Shown here one piece after another: positions 16,696 through 18,417 of a DNA stretch of 18,417 nt. Location: the NCBI GenBank assembly GCA_019242465.1, contig JAFAVL010000509.1:1-18417 (forward strand). Direction: 5' to 3'. The translations under genes were made by a program, and so were the position numbers. Numbering within the stretch: position 1 is the first letter of the stretch; every line of letters starts with the position of its first letter. Source of the DNA: Chroococcidiopsidaceae cyanobacterium CP_BM_RX_35 (GTDB lineage: Bacteria > Cyanobacteriota > Cyanobacteriia > Cyanobacteriales > Chroococcidiopsidaceae). Under the pieces are notes generated by a model, which worked only from the letters and a program-made list of their open reading frames with translations, searched no databases and was not told where the DNA came from.

Positions 16696-18417
16696 TTAAG
16701 ATTCAGAAGACCGCACAGCTAAGAGAATCTGTCCGCCAGTGACCATCTGCCCTTGAGTGCAGAACATTTCAACAACGGTACCAGGCTCATCTGCCGTGAC
16801 TGCAATTTCCATTTTCATAGCTTCTAGAATAACTAAGCGATCGCCCTCAGCTACAATATCTCCTGGTTGTACTAGGACCTGCCAGACACTAGCTGAGGCA
16901 TGGGCAACCACGGCTTTTGTGCCAGGGGGAAGATCAATCTCATCGGTGCTGTCTTGAGGATCTGGCTCCTCGGCTTGTCGGTCAAATTCCCCAGCAGCTG
17001 CCCAGCGTTCCCGCTCAGCGGTAAAGGCTGCCTGCTGTTTGGTTTTGAAAGTAGTAATATCCTCAGCGTGCGATCGCAGAAACTCGTTGTATCGTTTCAG
17101 GCTAAAAATTTCTTCCTGGATGTCCAGCGTTACCTTACCCTCAATAAAAACTTCCCGGAAGCTTAGTAATTCTGCTGCGGACACAGGATAGAACCGGATT
17201 TGGTCGAAAAAACGCAACAGCCAGGGTTTGCCAGGGTGAAAGTCTGCTGTTTGCTTATACCGATTCCAGACTTGCACCGTCCGTCCCACGAACTGATATC
17301 CCCCCGGACCTTCCATGCCGTAAATGCACATGTAGGCACCTCCGATACCAACCGCATTTTCGGGCGTCCAAGTTCGGGCAGGGTTATATTTGGTAGTGAC
17401 TAGACGATGACGCGGATCGAGCGGCGTGGAAACAGGTGCCCCCAAATAAACATCTCCTAAGCCCATCACCAGGTAACTGGCGCTATAAACAATCTCTTTT
17501 ACCTGCTCGATGCTTTCTAGTCCGTTGATCCGTCGGATGAACTCGATATTGCTGGGACACCAAGGCGCATCAGAACGTACAGACTGTATATACTTTTGAA
17601 TTGCCAGTTGAGTAGCTTCATCGTCCCACGATAGGGGCAGATGCACAATGCGCGTGGGTACCTCCATATCTTCAATAGCAGGTAGCCCACTCTCAGCTGT
17701 AGTTAACAGTTCGAGCAGTGCTTGCAGGGACAAAACGCGGCTGTCATAGTGTACTTGCAGTGAGCGAATTCCTGGAGTCAGATCTAAAATTCCTGGTAGA
17801 TGATTAGCTTTCAACCACTCCATCAAGGCATGAACCCGGAAGCGTAGATTCAGATCCAGCACTAAAGGACCATATTCTACTAATAAATATTTGTCTCCCG
17901 CCTGCCGATAGGTCACCGCAATTTGCTCAGAAGATTCAGGGATTTGGTGCAGAATAGGAGAATAACCACCCTCTTCCTCTTGCCCTCCTGCCTCTTCTTC
18001 CCCCCAGCTCGTCCCTGCTCCCCTCTCCCCCCCTGCCCCTAATCCCCACTTCGTGGGGACCCCGAGTTCCCCAGAGGGGACCCCGAGCCCCCCCTGCCTC
18101 TTCTCCCCTGCTGTCGATAGCTGGAAGGCTTCAATCTGACGATCTTGCGCTAATTCTCGCTCTTGTGCTGCGACAAAGGTAAGTTGATAAAAACGAATAG
18201 TATCGCCCGGTTTCAGTTGTCCGATTTTCCATAGTTCTGATTGGACAATGGTGGCGGGACAGACGAAACCGCCGAGGCTAGGACCATCTGGACCCAAGAT
18301 AATCGGCATATCGCCTGTAAAATCGATCGTGCCGATTGCATAAGCATTGTCATGAATATTCGATGGATGCAATCCTGCTTCGCCGCCGTCAGGACGTGCC
18401 CACTTGGGCTTGGGACC
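16696..18417 (-). CDS. Urea carboxylase, carboxyltransferase and biotin-carrier part (5' end missing)
   Basis: The frame is open to the right edge, giving 573 residues of a longer protein. It starts [20 protein letters not shown] and [20 protein letters not shown], so the TTG at 18372 is internal and not the start. Domains in order are the end of the KipA/AHS2 half of the carboxyltransferase (to about residue 95) and an enlarged linker. Next is the KipI/AHS1 half ([20 protein letters not shown] to [18 protein letters not shown]). A charged linker and a biotinyl domain follow, with the biotinylated lysine in [10 protein letters not shown] 38 residues from the end. The missing N-terminal part should be the ATP-grasp biotin carboxylase. 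The enzyme carboxylates urea to allophanate; an allophanate hydrolase gene would be expected outside the window. Confidence 0.9.
   Translation of the reverse strand, partial: GPKPKWARPDGGEAGLHPSNIHDNAYAIGTIDFTGDMPIILGPDGPSLGGFVCPATIVQSELWKIGQLKPGDTIRFYQLTFVAAQERELAQDRQIEAFQLSTAGEKRQGGLGVPSGELGVPTKWGLGAGGERGAGTSWGEEEAGGQEEEGGYSPILHQIPESSEQIAVTYRQAGDKYLLVEYGPLVLDLNLRFRVHALMEWLKANHLPGILDLTPGIRSLQVHYDSRVLSLQALLELLTTAESGLPAIEDMEVPTRIVHLPLSWDDEATQLAIQKYIQSVRSDAPWCPSNIEFIRRINGLESIEQVKEIVYSASYLVMGLGDVYLGAPVSTPLDPRHRLVTTKYNPARTWTPENAVGIGGAYMCIYGMEGPGGYQFVGRTVQVWNRYKQTADFHPGKPWLLRFFDQIRFYPVSAAELLSFREVFIEGKVTLDIQEEIFSLKRYNEFLRSHAEDITTFKTKQQAAFTAERERWAAAGEFDRQAEEPDPQDSTDEIDLPPGTKAVVAHASASVWQVLVQPGDIVAEGDRLVILEAMKMEIAVTADEPGTVVEMFCTQGQMVTGGQILLAVRSSES
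17985..18110. repeat. C-rich dispersed repeat inside the urea carboxylase gene
   Basis: This pyrimidine-rich block contains the 17-nt string also found at 4447-4463. It has two copies of GGGGACCCCGAG (18055-18066 and 18076-18087, 21-nt period) and hairpins CCCCAC-TTC-GTGGGG (18044-18058) and CCCC-AGA-GGGG (18069-18079). On the coding strand it is translated in frame into a Gly/Glu-rich linker between the two carboxyltransferase halves. It looks like an intergenic repeat that entered a gene without breaking the frame. Confidence 0.7.

Noticed and set aside
10520..16836. Absence of GCGATCGC (HIP1) octamers taken as proof of foreign origin
   Set aside because: I see eight such sites outside this interval and none in it. 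But the stretch 2405-8019, full of core genes, also has none, so the uneven spacing is not evidence by itself.
18370..18372. TTG as the start of the urea carboxylase gene
   Set aside because: The frame and family similarity ([15 protein letters not shown]) continue upstream to the window edge, so the gene is cut by the window and does not begin here.

Overview
The window is chromosomal DNA from a cyanobacterium. The evidence is a phytoene desaturase and phytoene synthase pair of the plant/cyanobacterial type, a Ycf51 protein, the cyanobacterial ribosomal order rpmG-rpsR-RNase II/R, a DnaK3-like chaperone beside a zinc-finger-less DnaJ, and several GCGATCGC (HIP1) octamers. The genus cannot be fixed from the sequence alone. 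A filamentous or Chroococcidiopsis-like lineage is an inference from the Uma2 gene and the C-rich dispersed repeats.

Positions 1-4358 are all on the minus strand. They hold the 5' part of an RNase II/R exoribonuclease gene, rpsR (S18) and rpmG (L33), a lone osmoprotectant-type ABC permease, tRNA-Ser(GCU), and the carotenoid operon pds-crtB, whose two genes overlap by 17 nt. Positions 4558-11940 are all on the plus strand. They hold dnaK-dnaJ, the Fe-S scaffold gene sufU followed closely by ycf51, a GldA-like iron-type dehydrogenase coupled through an ATGA overlap to an AlaC-like aminotransferase, and a Uma2 (DUF820) gene.

Positions 11941-16695 look like accessory DNA. On the minus strand there is a ThDP enzyme of unknown substrate and a two-gene unit made of a Tat-signalled gluconate-dehydrogenase-subunit-3-like protein and a GMC flavoprotein. 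Behind these lies a stretch containing an IS5-type transposase relic and an Arg/Lys-rich relic frame. The left edge carries a decayed piece of a biotinyl-domain gene that matches the 3' end of the urea carboxylase gene at the right edge. Positions 16696-18417 are the C-terminal part of that urea carboxylase (carboxyltransferase plus biotin carrier), which runs off the right edge. Its inter-domain linker is enlarged in frame by a C-rich dispersed repeat related to one upstream of dnaK.

Functionally the first 12 kb is mainly housekeeping: translation, RNA decay, carotenoids, proteostasis, Fe-S assembly and amino-acid metabolism. The 12-16.7 kb block is the place to look for something new. I see no CRISPR array, rRNA, phage or obvious defence system, and I do not claim a proven novel system.
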